The notes beneath the pieces were generated by a model. The model was not told the origin of the DNA and ran no database searches. It worked only from the letters and a program-made list of their open reading frames with translations. Of a stretch of DNA of 64,000 nt, positions 31,522-41,947 are shown piece after piece. Numbering within the stretch: the first letter of the stretch is position 1; each line of letters starts with the position of its first letter. The position numbers and the translations under genes are program-made. Source of the stretch: Rhynchopus euleeides (lineage: Eukaryota; Euglenozoa; Diplonemea; Diplonemida; Diplonemidae); NCBI GenBank assembly GCA_963210315.1, contig OY723302.1, positions 186,001-250,000 of the forward strand, in the 5' to 3' direction.

Positions 31522-31947
31522 ATGGCGGGGGCTGCTGTAGACAACCACTTGAACGCTGCGGGGGCCCGCCGGGTTCCCACCGACTCCCGCGGACACTGCA
31601 TGTTCGTGGCGCTGCAGGGTGCCAAGACTGCCTCGCTGGAGGACGTGCGGGACCTGCGGACGGAGCGGGCTGAGGCGATCAAACCCACCATAGCGCGGCT
31701 CCTGGGGAACCAAAGTGCGGCAGAGGAGTTCATCGCTGGTCTGGCTGCAGATGCCTGGGGGAACCACCTGACCCTACACCTTGCAGCCAACGCCTGGGTT
31801 CAAGAGATCCTCGTCGTCCAGGATTCGAGCCAGCCGGTCCGCCTCATCGCACCTCACCGCACGGGCGCTGGGAATCCTTTACGGCGCCGTCCGCTGGTGG
31901 TAGCGCTCCACTCGTGGTGGGAGGGCGATGGGTTGGGGGGCGGGTGA
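31522..31947 (+). pseudogene. OTU-like relic on the plus strand
   Basis: About 141 residues. TDSRGHCMFVAL resembles an OTU nucleophile motif, WGNHLTLHLAANAW resembles the following helix, ILVVQDSSQPVRLI the next strands, and VVALHSWW could carry the catalytic His. It is alone on the plus strand between two minus-strand genes and is short for an OTU protein with its own function. Upstream the frame is open to 31501 without a clear start. It is probably a remnant of an OTU-bearing mobile element related in type, though not in close sequence, to the one at 24469-26649. Confidence 0.5.
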
Positions 31948-32530
31948 TGCCAGCCAGCCGAGAGGCAGGCAGATAACACCAAGGGAGACGAATTTCACCG
32001 GAATACAGTCTCCGTAGATATAGGTGGGGCATGCCTAGTTGCAGAGGGTTAGCGGTATGAAGCAAGGTGAAGGTGGGCCGTGCCAACAGGCAGCATGGTG
32101 GTCTGGTGTTAGATGTTGGCTAGATGCAACTGAACTGGTTGGCAACACATCGAACAACACTCGTATGGGGGGGGCATGCCCCTGTTGTGGGCGGAGGGCT
32201 TCTGCAGAGACATGAAAAGTAAGGTGCAGCAGAGCCGACCGACCTTGGCTCAAAGTGCAGCAGGGGTGGCGGGGGGCATCTTTCTGTTGTGGCGGGCATG
32301 CCAGTGCGGCACATAGGTATAACACACACACGAATATTGTCTTGTGAATCAACCGACAACCAAACACTGGAGGTGCACACCCGCCGAATCGTGAAGTGGG
32401 GCAGACCTATCCCAAAGGGATGGGGCTGCATCTCTTTGAGGCCACCCATCGGGGTGTGGGGAAGGCAGAAGGCAGTTAGCAGAAGGGCCGCCAGCAGCGC
32501 CCCCGATGATGGCAGAGCCTGAGGGCACAT
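31948..32530. other. Intergenic, nothing recognised
   Basis: Downstream flank (3' side) of the RING gene. No motif-bearing frame, RNA gene or repeat family was seen. Confidence 0.5.
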
Positions 32531-33289
32531 TCAGCTGAACATCGCGGCAGTGATCTTTGAGTCTTCGGCCTCGTATTGCTCGGCAAAGATAGAGTTGAGC
32601 TTCTCCTGCGAAGGCAACTTGAACCTGCACACAGGGCATGTGCTGTTCTTCGCAAGCCACTCGAGCAGACACTTCTCGTGGAAGAGGTGCTTGCAAGGCA
32701 TCGATTTGGCCTTGCTCCGCGGTGGCAGGTCGTCGAGGCACACGGCGCATGTGAACTCCCCAGCCGCTGTGTTGTGCGGGACACGGAACAGCATCAGGTC
32801 GTGCAGTGCCTTGCGTGCCGCTGGGGTGGTCGACGCACCCTCCTCCAGGGCGCTCAGGTCGAAGCCCTCTGGCAGGTCCAGCGACGCCAGCAGGTCTGTC
32901 AGCAGTGGGTTCATCCCCCCAGCCGAGGGTCCGCTCGGGGGGGCCGGTGCAGGGGGCTGTGTGTCGGTGGCTGCAGGTGCTGTGCGTGCCGGGTCCGCGC
33001 GGTCCAGCTGCTCAGCCCACTCGCGGAGGGAGGCTGTGTCCCTGTCGCAGTGGGGCGACCCGGCAAGGGCCTGCTCTGCGGCGGTGAAGAGATCCCGCGC
33101 CTTGCCCCACAGCGCCGGGTCGTCGTGCCTGCTGACCAGCACCGTCTTGCAGCGCTGCACGGCGTCCAGCATGGCGCCCACGTGCTCGGCGCTCACCCCT
33201 CCCTCAGCCAACACCCTCAGCCTCTCAATCCCATCACCCACAGTCTTCTTCTTTTCCAGCAGCTTTCTTGCCGCCGTGTATTCCGACAT
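32531..33289 (-). CDS. RING-H2 finger protein, probable E3 ubiquitin ligase
   Basis: 252 residues, single exon. A C-terminal RING-H2 finger spans C181-C221: CAVC, then C199, H201, H204, C207 and CPVC, with the Trp between that usually contacts the E2 enzyme. The N-terminal ~100 residues are helical and charged and may be a substrate or partner platform; a Pro/Ala linker (104-124) joins them. No signal peptide or membrane segment, so a cytosolic or nuclear ligase is likely. The start is the ATG at 33289; the frame is open upstream without recognisable protein. Substrate unknown. Confidence 0.88.
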   Translation of the reverse strand: MSEYTAARKLLEKKKTVGDGIERLRVLAEGGVSAEHVGAMLDAVQRCKTVLVSRHDDPALWGKARDLFTAAEQALAGSPHCDRDTASLREWAEQLDRADPARTAPAATDTQPPAPAPPSGPSAGGMNPLLTDLLASLDLPEGFDLSALEEGASTTPAARKALHDLMLFRVPHNTAAGEFTCAVCLDDLPPRSKAKSMPCKHLFHEKCLLEWLAKNSTCPVCRFKLPSQEKLNSIFAEQYEAEDSKITAAMFS

Positions 33290-34243
33290 CGCACTGCCGC
33301 CTGGCGGGATGCTGTGTCGCCCTCCTGAAGGGCGGGTGGTGTGTGGGTGTTGAACAATCAGCCGTGCAAATGAAAGAATGAAACCACACGACGCAACAAC
33401 GGCTTTAGCTGTAGCCGATACAAGGAGGGTGGGGCGGCGGTCTGACCGACACTCGGCCCCACTGACCACCCCCCCAAGAAATACAGCTCCCAAGTCATTC
33501 GCTTGCACAGCAGGTGGCTAGGGCATGTCGGGTTAGAAAGACTCACTGAAATGTTCGTGGAGAGCTGTACACCCTGCTGATCGCTTTCCCAACTGGAGTC
33601 CCTTCAGAGGACTGCAGGGTGTTTTGGGGCTACAGAACTGACCCAGGGGGGGCACGCCAGAGAAGGCGCAATACAGTGCTGGGCCACACAGAAAAGGGGG
33701 GGGGAAAGACGAGGGGAGGATGGTTGTGGGGAGCGGAGCGAAGTGGCACCTGCCCAGCCACCGGACACCCCCCCCCTCCCTCCCTCCCGCCCCTGGGCAG
33801 ATAGGGTTGTAAGGAAGTGAGACGAATCCATTTTTTTGAAAGGAACACCTGGCTTCTCGCACTAAAAATACTTGTGGCAGCGTTCGGTACCCTGCAACAC
33901 ATGGCATGCACATAACAGGCACCGTTCGTACAAAACAAAGAACGAAAAAAAACCCGTGTCTTTTTTGCGCACGTGGTTTGCACCCTGGCTTGCACGGAAG
34001 CAGGGGTGAAAGAGAAGAAGCAAAGCCACCGTGCACCTAGCATACACTTCAATCACAAGGCACAATACACAATCCGCTATCCACGGGGGTGGTGAAGCAA
34101 TGTGCGCACACGGCACTCAGTTGTGTAGAATCACCGGGAAGGGTTGGGGGAGGGCAATACTTAACGAAAGGCCAAAGTACCTCAGGAGAAGGTCCATCCC
34201 ATGCGCCACACCCACACACACACGCACCCCTCCCTCCACCCCC
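33290..34243. other. Intergenic with one copy of a ~90-bp repeat
   Basis: Between the RING gene and the 3' end of the kinesin gene. Apart from the repeat at 33862-33947 and low-complexity C/A tracts near 34205-34245, nothing was recognised. Confidence 0.5.
33862..33947 (+). repeat. ~90-bp dispersed repeat, copy 1
   Basis: Shares GTGGCAGCGTTCGGTA, GCAGGCACCGTTCGTAC-type and CAAAGAACG blocks in order with the inverse copy at 38551-38640, with small gaps between. The second copy is a clean insertion with a 6-base flank duplication, so this may be a SINE-like or MITE-like unit. Confidence 0.75.
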
Positions 34244-37042
34244 TCAACCTGGGGAAGACCCCTGTGGAGTCGACCCCCGTGACATCGCCTCCTCAGGATG
34301 CTGCTTCGAGGAGGCACGGAAGACACTCGAGGGGGATCGGTGCGCCATAGACATCAGTGTCTTGACCTCCTCCAACTCGTGTGCGGCATGCAGCACGTTG
34401 AGCTCCTGCTGCTCCACCAGAGCGATGTGTGCTTCACGGTATGCCCTGTAGGTCGCGTAGAACTTCTGAGACTGGCAGTGCCGCCACATGGCCCTGGCGT
34501 ACGTCTCCTCCATCCTGCTGTAGTCGCAGGGATCCTCCTTGCAGGCCGCACGCCGTGCCTTTGCACTCTTCATCTGCTCATGCAGTTGCTTCCCCTCGAC
34601 ATCCAGCCCACCCAAGTCCTCCATGCAGCGCTCCACACGCCTGCGCAGCCCGCGCTTCTCCTCAGACATCTGCGCCACCACACCCTCGTGCTCCCGCGAC
34701 TCTGCCTGCATGCCGTCAGCCTTGCTCTGCAGCTCCGCTTCAAACTTCCGCTCAGCCTCGACCAGCTCATCGATGTGCTGCTGCAGGCAGGCCACCCTGT
34801 TGTGGAACTCATCGACGTAGCTGTCGTACATCTCACGACCCATCTCCCGCATGCGCTCGGCGTCGCGCTCCTTCTGCTCCGCCACCTCGCGTGAGATACG
34901 CTCCTTCTCGGCACGCCCTGCGGACTGCAGGCCTGCGATGATCTGTTGCCGCTCCTTCTCGTGGCCCCTGAGGTGCAGGCGATGGGTGTAGTATGTCGTC
35001 TCGATGGTGTCGGTGTAACGCCTCAGCATGGGCTGGTTGTTGAAGTGGAGGCGGGCGATATGGAGGTCGGCCAGCAGCGCCCACTGCGTCTGCTGCGCGG
35101 CGAGGTATTCAAACTGGAGCTGCTGGTGCTCCGCCCCGATGGTGTGGGAGCTGACCTTCATCGCCTTCACCTTGTTGGCAAATTCGAGGGTAGCGTGGCT
35201 CTCGTCGTACGTCAGCTGCGACGGGGCGAGGTTTGATATGAGCAGCACCTTGCTGGAGGGTGCGGCGAAGGAGGGGCGCAGGATGCGCGTCAGCGTGGAG
35301 TCGCGGTAGGGGACGTGCGGCGCCCCGTTGTGCAGCGCGTGGGCCACGTTCCCCAGGACGGTGAGGGAGAGGTTGATCTTCAGCATCTCCTTGAAGGCGT
35401 CGCTCCCCACCTTCGATCCGGACCCGGCGCGGCCGGTGCTCTTCTCCGACCCTGCCAGGTCAGCCAGGACGATCTACGGGGGGGGAGTGGGTGGGTGGGT
35501 GGGTGGGTGGGCTGCATTGCATCACTGCCGTGAAGAAGAATCGACTTTCATCAGCACTACCTGCCGCCTCTGAATAAATACCCCCAAAAGGATCACCGTT
35601 GCGGTTTCAAAGGTTTGAAATTGGCGAGGTTCGATATTTTTTTCGGGCGGCTTGCTGACAAGGGTGCTCCATACCGTAGAATGCAGGATGGGTGGCTCAC
35701 CCTTGCGCTGGATGAGGTGCACGTCGGACTGCCGGCCGTTGGGGCTGTGGCCCCTGCCGGTGTGCTTGTGGGGGTGCTTCGTCACGGGTGTGATGTCGCT
35801 GAGGAACTCAATCCCCGGCTGTGCAGGGTTCTTCTCCGTGCGCTCCTGCTGCACGATGTCAATCGTGAAGAGGCAGTGCGACCGGGAGGACGTCGGGTTC
35901 GCTTCTGTTGCCCGCGTCTCGCGCTGCGACGACGCCACGTTGAAGTGTTTGTACACATCACTCATGTCGAGAATCTCAAAACGCGTCAGCGTGGGCAGCT
36001 TCACATCCTCATCCGTCAACAGGATCTGCACACAAGGCAGGGTTGGGCAGCAGGGCACGGCAGCAGGGCACAGCACACATCACAGCAACAACGGCATCAG
36101 CACACCTTGATGTTCTCCTTGGGTGTATCCGAGAGCAGGTCCCGCGCGTTATCCAGGTAGATCTCGATGCACGACACTGCAGGAGGGTGCAGCAGTGACG
36201 TGCGGCAGGCCAGACGTGCCCAGTGTGGCAGTGTGGCCATGCAACAAACGCTACCCCCAAAAGCTATGGTTGCATACGCGAGATGACCACCCAGGCCTTG
36301 TCCTCTCGACGTCGCTTGTATTGGAACAGATCTCTCAGCACGCGGAGGAAGAGTCCCGATTCAGGCGTCAGCAGGTCGTCTGCAGTTGACAGTAGGGTTG
36401 CGTGTGGCACACAGCAGCGCTGCCGCAGCAAACCCCCCCTATTCGCATACCAGCAAGCGGGTTCGGCTTCACCGTGCCGAGGACTGTGTGCGTCTTACCA
36501 GAACCCGTCTGGCCATATGCCAGGATGGTCGTATTTGCGCCCTGTGAATCGGTGTGGACGGTCCGCTTTCAGGACAACAAAACAGCAGCATCGCCAGCAG
36601 CAGTGAATCGGCAGTGTCATGTTCAGGCCAATCTTTCCTGCACATCCGCCGCGTGCACCCTCCGGTTTGCACGGGGGATAACCAGGTCGTGTATGTGGGT
36701 GATGCAACTTAGATATCGCGGTTAGCCCCGCCCCCGCCCCCGCCCCCTCGCCAGGCTGAAGCAGAACCATACCCCGAGGCTGGCGTCCACAAGCTCCTGC
36801 ACCGCCTCCTCGTAGACTTCAGACTGCTGCGAGTCTGTGTCGAAGACATAGTCAAATGTATAGGAGGAGCTGCGGCAGTTCTCGTCCTGCTTCTGCTCCT
36901 GCAGGCGCAGCGTGCACTCGTCCTGCACGAGCACACAGGTCGGGTGGTGGTGCTCCTCCTTCTGCACAACGCTGCCACGCCCGATAGGCAACCGGGGCCT
37001 CACACGGATCGCGACAGTGACTTTCTTCTCACTGCTGTCCAT
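34244..37042 (-). CDS. Kinesin-family motor protein, six exons
   Basis: Exons 37042-36773, 36541-36451, 36379-36278, 36176-36106, 36025-35675 and 35473-34244 join in frame to about 704 residues; donors are GTATGG, GTATGC, GTATGC, GTGTGC and GTATGG. The motor is N-terminal: VTVAIRVRPR (8-17), P-loop GQTGSGKT (100-107), switch I NPTSSRSH (~221-228), switch II DLAGSE (300-305) and HVPYRDSTLTRIL (~350-360). It binds ATP and moves on microtubules. Between switch I and II there is an inserted His/Pro-rich loop (HPHKHTGRGHSPNG). After SHATLEFANKVK comes a neck and a long coiled-coil-prone region (~440-650) with a Ser-rich tail. The subfamily is not clear. The ATG at 37042 follows CTCTGCACGCAG by 11 bases; a 3.6-kb transposon starts only 38 bases further upstream. 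Confidence 0.93.
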
Positions 37043-38540
37043 GGAACCCGGCCTGCGTGCAGAGGCGTGTTGACTAATATCATACATCGGGCGTTATTGC
37101 GTTACCAGTAACGGTAATACCGTTATTTTTTCGGTAAAATAACTTACCGTTAATAACGTTCCAGAACGGCCGAATAACGTTATCCGAAAATCGGTAACGT
37201 TATTTTTCCGCGTTATACCGTTATCGATAACGGTAATACCGTTATTACCGTTATCAGGAACGGTAATAACGGTAATAACGTTATCGGTAACATTATTACC
37301 GTTATTACCGTTATCGGTAACGGTAATACCGTTATCAGTAACGGTAATAACGTTATCGGTAACGTTATTACCGTTATTACCGGTAATACCGCGTTATTTT
37401 CGGTATTTTTGAGCAACTTCTATATGGGGACCCTTTTCGAATTTTTTTTCGGGGTGGCCAGAATGGGCTGTTTTAGGCTATTTGAGGCCATTTTCGAGCA
37501 AATTTTTGGGTTTAGAGCCACGCAAAGGGTCTAAAATGGGCATGCCAATCTCAAAAAAATGCTCAAAATTCCGAGAGATTTCAGATTTTTCGAATTTTTT
37601 GACCGAGAAAATTCTGACCCCAAAATGTGGTCCTTGTGGTCTGGAACTGTCCGTTGTCGAAGGAATTGGTGAAAAAATCGTGATTTTTGGCCTCTGGATC
37701 ACCCATGCCGTCCCAAAAATCAAGCAAAAGAGGTTTGGTAGGTGCATTTTTGGGTGAACATGAGCCATTGCGCCAACCTGCTTGATTTCACCCGAAAATC
37801 GGAATCCGTTGAATATGGTTTCTGATGAAAATGTGAAAATTTTCGACCTTCTTCGCAGTTTTTTCCACTTCCTTGCCCCATCTTTCCCACCCAAAATCGA
37901 AGTACCGTAAATGGTGTTCTTGAAAGGTCCAAATTGCGTTGGTTGTGCGTAGTTCTGCCGAAGTCGTGCACACGTTGTGCGTAGTGCGTGTAACGCCATT
38001 TGTGACCAAAATGTATATTTCCTGCACCCGAGCGTTGACGCTTCCACACACCCTTACAAACCCACTTGCCTGATGAAGGGGGTGGTGTGTAGAGCACGTT
38101 TGGCAGGGCTGAAAGACACTTTCCGCGCGAAGGTCGTGTGCGTAATAAAACAACGGTCCGAGGGCCGGAGGCCCGAGGCCTTTTTTTACCTGCACGAGGG
38201 TGCAATTGAGTCCGATACGGGGTGCAGATGATGGTTTCTTGCACAACCCAGTCATGTTTTGCACAGCACGACGAACTCGGAAATTCCTCATATTTGCACT
38301 CCAGCTACCATATTTGCATTCCAGGTCTCATATTTGCACTGGTGCAAATATGGGACCTGGAGTGCGTGCAAATAATGACTGGGGGGTGCAAGAAAGTTCA
38401 AATTGCGTAGTTCCTGCGTACTTCGTGCGTAGCCCGAGCGTACTTTGGGTAGTTCGTGCGTATATTGTGCGAAGCATTTTTGACAGCACCAGTAAACGGA
38501 CTTTTGGAACGTAAATATTTTAGAACGGGCCGGGAAAAAA

Positions 38541-38649
38541 GACTTGGAGTTGCGTTCTTTGTTTGTACGAACGGTGCCTGCTTGTGCATGTGTGCAGATA
38601 CCGAACGCTGCCACGAGTCTTTTTAGTTGGAAAAACGCGTTGTTCTGAC
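38541..38649. mobile_element. 109-bp insertion flanked by AAAAAA
   Basis: Copy 1 of the host element reads CCGGGAAAAAATGGGC at this site (near 29115); here the A6 tract is present on both sides of a 109-base insert (38535-38540 and 38650-38655). The insert contains the inverse copy of the ~90-bp repeat at 33862-33947. There is no clear TIR. A-rich duplication is compatible with retroposition of a small RNA, or with an insertion into A6 by another route. Confidence 0.75.
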
Positions 38650-38813
38650 AAAAAATGGGCACGTCGCTACTTCGCGCTACTTCGTCGCTCGTAACGAGTA
38701 AAAATATCAGGTGGTTTTTACTCCGCCAATGTGAGTTGTGCGGGTGTATTCCTGAAGGATTCACTTCTGCGTCCACACTGAGTGATTTTGGAGTGATTTT
38801 CACTCCAAATTTC

Positions 38814-40281
38814 GGAGGATCCTTGAAATCGGTAGTGGACAGTAGCGGACAGGGCGGACATTTCCTTGTGGAAAAAGTGCCCGAAAAAAAATTCGAAAAG
38901 GTCCCCCTTACAGAATTAGCCTTTTTTCAAAAAATCGGAAAATTTCGGACCGCAATTTGTGCCCAAGAAAGTGCCGAATTTTCGGACTTGGTCCGATTTG
39001 AACGATTTCCGTGCCTCTTGCAACCCCCATGAGGGGGGGCTGCTGTTTCGGGTTCTTCCGGTGGCACATGCTGGGGTGTCAGGACAGGGAATCCTGCTCG
39101 CTGTACCCGGTGATCCCTGACGCAGCCAGGAAGTGGAGAGCCTTGGAACCCTGGTTGAGGCCTGTAACACCCGGCCTTCCTGCCACTTGTGGCATTGTGG
39201 AGTGGAGGTGGTTATGGAGAAGGTTCTCTCTCCGTCCGGTCAAGCACAACCGTCCTCTCCAGCCAGGGGTCATCTACTTTCCAAACAAGGGCCAGGAACA
39301 TGCTCAAACAAACTAATTGATCAGAAAATCTGGCTTGCCGTGGAATCATTGAGCAAAATTTGGGGAGTGATTGGTGCCCCATTGCTGCCTATGACATGTC
39401 CATTTTTGACGATTTTTGGGCAGAATTTGGTGCGTGGGACCTTTCGATTTTCATGAATTTTTCGGAATTTCGTGGGGACCGGTACCCCATTTGAGGGCCA
39501 AAAATCTCATTTCCGAGGCCTGGGAATGGTCGCAGTGGCCTCAGATGTCCAAAAACGTTCAATTGACCTCTCCTCGAAAAAAAATTCGAAAGGTCCCCCC
39601 TACTGGCACCCCGGATTAGGACATGTCTCTGGGGGTGTCCGGGGGGCATTTTTGGCCCATTGTTGGCTGGGGAAAACGGGCCATTTTTCACGATTTTTTC
39701 GGTTTTTTGTCCGGACCGGCACCGCATTTGAGGGGCCAAAATCTGATTTCCGAGGCCCGGGAATGGTCGCAGTGGCTTCATTTGGCCAAAAACGTTCAAT
39801 TTACCCTTCTCCAAAAAAAAATTCGAAAGGGTCCCCCTACAAATCGCCGGTCTTAGGAGCAAAAAATTTGGGCACCCAGATTTCAAAAATTTTCAAACTA
39901 TTTTCTGGACCAAAAATCAAACTATTGAGGTCCTGGCCGGACATGTCCGGGGGGGGGGGGGGGGGGTCAAAATTGGATTTCCCGAATTTCCGGGTCCGGA
40001 CATGTCCGCCCGGACATCCGGACACCAGAAAATGTCCGCCCGGACATGTCCGCCCTGTCCGGGGCGGACATTTCTGGATGTCCGGATGTCCGGGCGGACA
40101 TGTCCGGGCGGGAAATTCGGGAAATGTCCGGGGGGGGGGGGGGGGGTCAAAATTGGACCCGGACATCCGGACACCCGGATTTCCGGGTCCGGGCATGTCC
40201 GCCCTGTCCGCCCTGAAATCGCCTAAGGGGCCGGGGGAAATCCAGGAAATTCGGGAAATCCAGGAATATGAAGAATCCTCC
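38814..40281. mobile_element. GGAGGAT-family TIR element, copy B (uninterrupted)
   Basis: 1468 bases between GGAGGATCCTTG and AAGAATCCTCC, flanked by TTC (38811-38813 and 40282-40284). The empty site is present in CATACAT copy 1 near 29280 (AAATTTCACTCC), so the 3-base TSD is certain. It contains two or three TTCGAAA(A)GGTCCCCCT motifs and, at 39976-40130, a GGACATGTCCG palindrome cluster between two G runs. No frame has protein features. Confidence 0.95.
39945..40150. repeat. GGACATGTCCG palindrome cluster between G runs
   Basis: A G run, GTCAAAATTGGATTTCCCG, then repeated GGACATGTCCG and GGACATCCGGACA units, then the inverse (GGGAAATTCGGGAAATGTCC) and a second G run followed again by GTCAAAATTGGA. 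The arms form a large imperfect hairpin. The same block is at 23528-23675 in copy A, where the second G run was the target of the OTU element. Confidence 0.85.
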
Positions 40282-40728
40282 TTCACTCCAGGAACATTAG
40301 ATACTGCAAGGTTGCAGGGGTTTCTGCAGCATTTGCCTTGAAAAAGCCAAAAAACATGATTTTTTCACGAAACTCGACATGTCCGTGCGTTATTATCCAA
40401 AAAATGGTCCCAGGGGGGTATTCTGGTGCCATCTCCACCAAAAACTACACCATCCGCCCGCAAAATTGTCCGAATAACGCAAGTTTTCATGAAAATAACG
40501 GAAAAATAACGCGTTATTTTTGGAGAAAACGTTTTCCAATTTTTTGACATCACGGAGTGGCCCCCTGGAGTGATATTTTACCCAAGAAAATTCTTTTAGG
40601 GGGGGTAGGGACCCGAGTTTCGGGTCAGATTCACCGGGAAATGCTGCCTTTTTTGGGGTCAAAAAATTACGCAAAAATAACGTTATTACCGTTACTGGTA
40701 ACGGAATAACGCCCAATGTATGTAATAT

Positions 40729-41235
40729 GAATTGTGGCATTTATTGGTATTGCGGACACCGGGAGAGTTGATCTGCGCCGTTACACTCGGGTGCACCGTT
40801 GTAGTGCTGTTACTTGAATTCGTGCCAGAGCAATGCAGCTACACATCCCCTTGGGTTGCAGGCTTCACCCGACGAAATCTCAGGCGGGAGGCCTCTGCAC
40901 GCAAGTATGCAGCCCTTCTGTCCTACGACATCGCCGAACCCTGGAGGCACAGAGGACGGAGGCGGGTGGGTGGTGGGGGGTGGGATGGGGAGCGGCTCTC
41001 ACTTTCGGGATCCACGCTCGCTGTCACACCAGCTTGTTCCTCGGGGATCCATCAGCCTCTGCCGTTTGCCCAACATCATAAAGTTGGCCGGGAGGGATGG
41101 GGGGGTCGGGGGGAATGCGGGAACGGGCAGAGCGCACGAGGCGACTTTGAAGGGGTCTCTGTGTTCATGGGAAAGCAGGGGGGGGGTTTTTGTGGGCGAG
41201 ATTCGAAACCTAAAAACGGGTTATTTTTTTTTGCG
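40729..41235. other. Intergenic, nothing recognised
   Basis: Between the CATACAT copy 2 duplication and the hAT-like element. Long plus-strand open frames run through here but have no motif and cross the transposon boundary, so they are not called. Confidence 0.5.
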
Positions 41236-41529
41236 TATGCATGCAGGGGTTTTTCTAGGATTCAGATTTTTCGAAACGGGGGGGGTCAGTCGTGTTTTTT
41301 GCCTCAAAATTTTTTTTCACCGTGGGGAGAACGCTCGGGCGCTTCGCGCCCTCGCTGCCAACGTGACCCCCAGCAGTCGCACCCGGCTGTTGCGACATGT
41401 GTCCTTGTGTCGTCACATCCCCATTCCCTGGAGTCATGTACCGAATGGGTTCCTTCCATGGTTCCTCTCCCGCTCGCGCCATCCTCAGGTATACCCCCTG
41501 ATATGCCACAGCCAGAAGCGCAAGGACTT

Positions 41530-41607
41530 GGTTCCTAGACGGGCACACGCGAGCTGGGGGGTCTGGGGGGCAGAGCCCCCCAGCCGCCGGAGGCCACGGT
41601 AGTGAAC
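41530..41607 (-). repeat. Dispersed ~80-bp repeat, copy 2 (introner candidate)
   Basis: Starts GTTCACTACCGTGG on the minus strand, with hairpin CTGGGGGGC/GCCCCCCAG (one T-for-C difference in the loop side), and ends AACCAAGTC. GT...TAG borders at 41607 and 41535. Confidence 0.85.
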
Positions 41608-41683
41608 ATCTGTTCATTGTGGGTGTAGATTCTGTGCGTCCTCCTGAGGCTACCGGAGTGGTTGAATTCTGATGGGAATCGCA

Positions 41684-41763
41684 TGACTTGAGTACGAGAC
41701 ACACGCCACAAGGGGGGTCTGGGGGGCGGAGCCCCCCAGCCGCCGGAGGCCGCGGTAGTGAAC
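41684..41763 (-). repeat. Dispersed ~80-bp repeat, copy 3 (introner candidate)
   Basis: Starts GTTCACTACCGCGG on the minus strand, with the same hairpin as copy 1, and ends CTCAAGTC. It lies 77 bases upstream, on the gene strand, of copy 2 in the same captured fragment. Confidence 0.85.
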
Positions 41764-41947
41764 GTCTGGCTCTTGGCTGGACTCATCTTCATCCCCCACT
41801 AGAAACACGCCTGCCTGTGGTCACGGAAAATGTGAAAAAACTGACCCAAAAACTGACCCCCCCCGGGGGGGGTCAGAATTTTCGGGAAAATCTCGGGGGG
41901 GGTCATTGACCCCCCCCGACCCCCCTGGAAAAACCCCTGTATGCATG

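Larger units (their letters stand above)
37081..40722. mobile_element. CATACAT-family TIR element, copy 2, with two insertions
   Basis: Same ends as copy 1 (27694-29721), flanked by TAATAT (37075-37080 and 40723-40728), a non-palindromic 6-base duplication that fixes the TSD length. It contains GGAGGAT copy B (38814-40281) and a 109-base insertion (38541-38649); without these it is about 2.06 kb, like copy 1. No coding capacity. It lies just 5' of the kinesin start. Confidence 0.95.
41255..41792 (-). pseudogene. Captured gene fragment inside the hAT-like element
   Basis: Reads MKMSPAKSQ, repeat copy 3, then TQVMRFPSEFNHSGSLRR and THNEQ, repeat copy 2, then NQVLALLAVAYQGVYLRMAR and a Gly/Gln-rich stretch to the left TIR. 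Frames on either side of copy 2 join if a GT-AG segment (41607-41535, 73 bases) is spliced out. For copy 3 a GT-AG cut (41763-41687) would lead to a stop, so the fragment may be dead or cut elsewhere. I do not recognise the protein. The layout resembles host-gene transduplication by non-autonomous transposons. Confidence 0.45.
41244..41939. mobile_element. hAT-like non-autonomous element with 8-bp TSD
   Basis: Ends are CAGGGGTTTTTC(T/C)AGG with a perfect 8-base duplication TATGCATG (41236-41243 and 41940-41947). CAG(G)G ends and 8-base TSDs are the hallmark of hAT elements. Subterminal G8-TCA motifs occur on both sides. The 696-bp length excludes a transposase. The interior carries a minus-strand coding-like segment (41255-41792) with two copies of the introner-like repeat. 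Confidence 0.92.

Noticed and set aside
40732..41602. Overlapping 260-residue plus-strand frames
   Set aside because: They run across the hAT-like element border and TSD, and have no motif.
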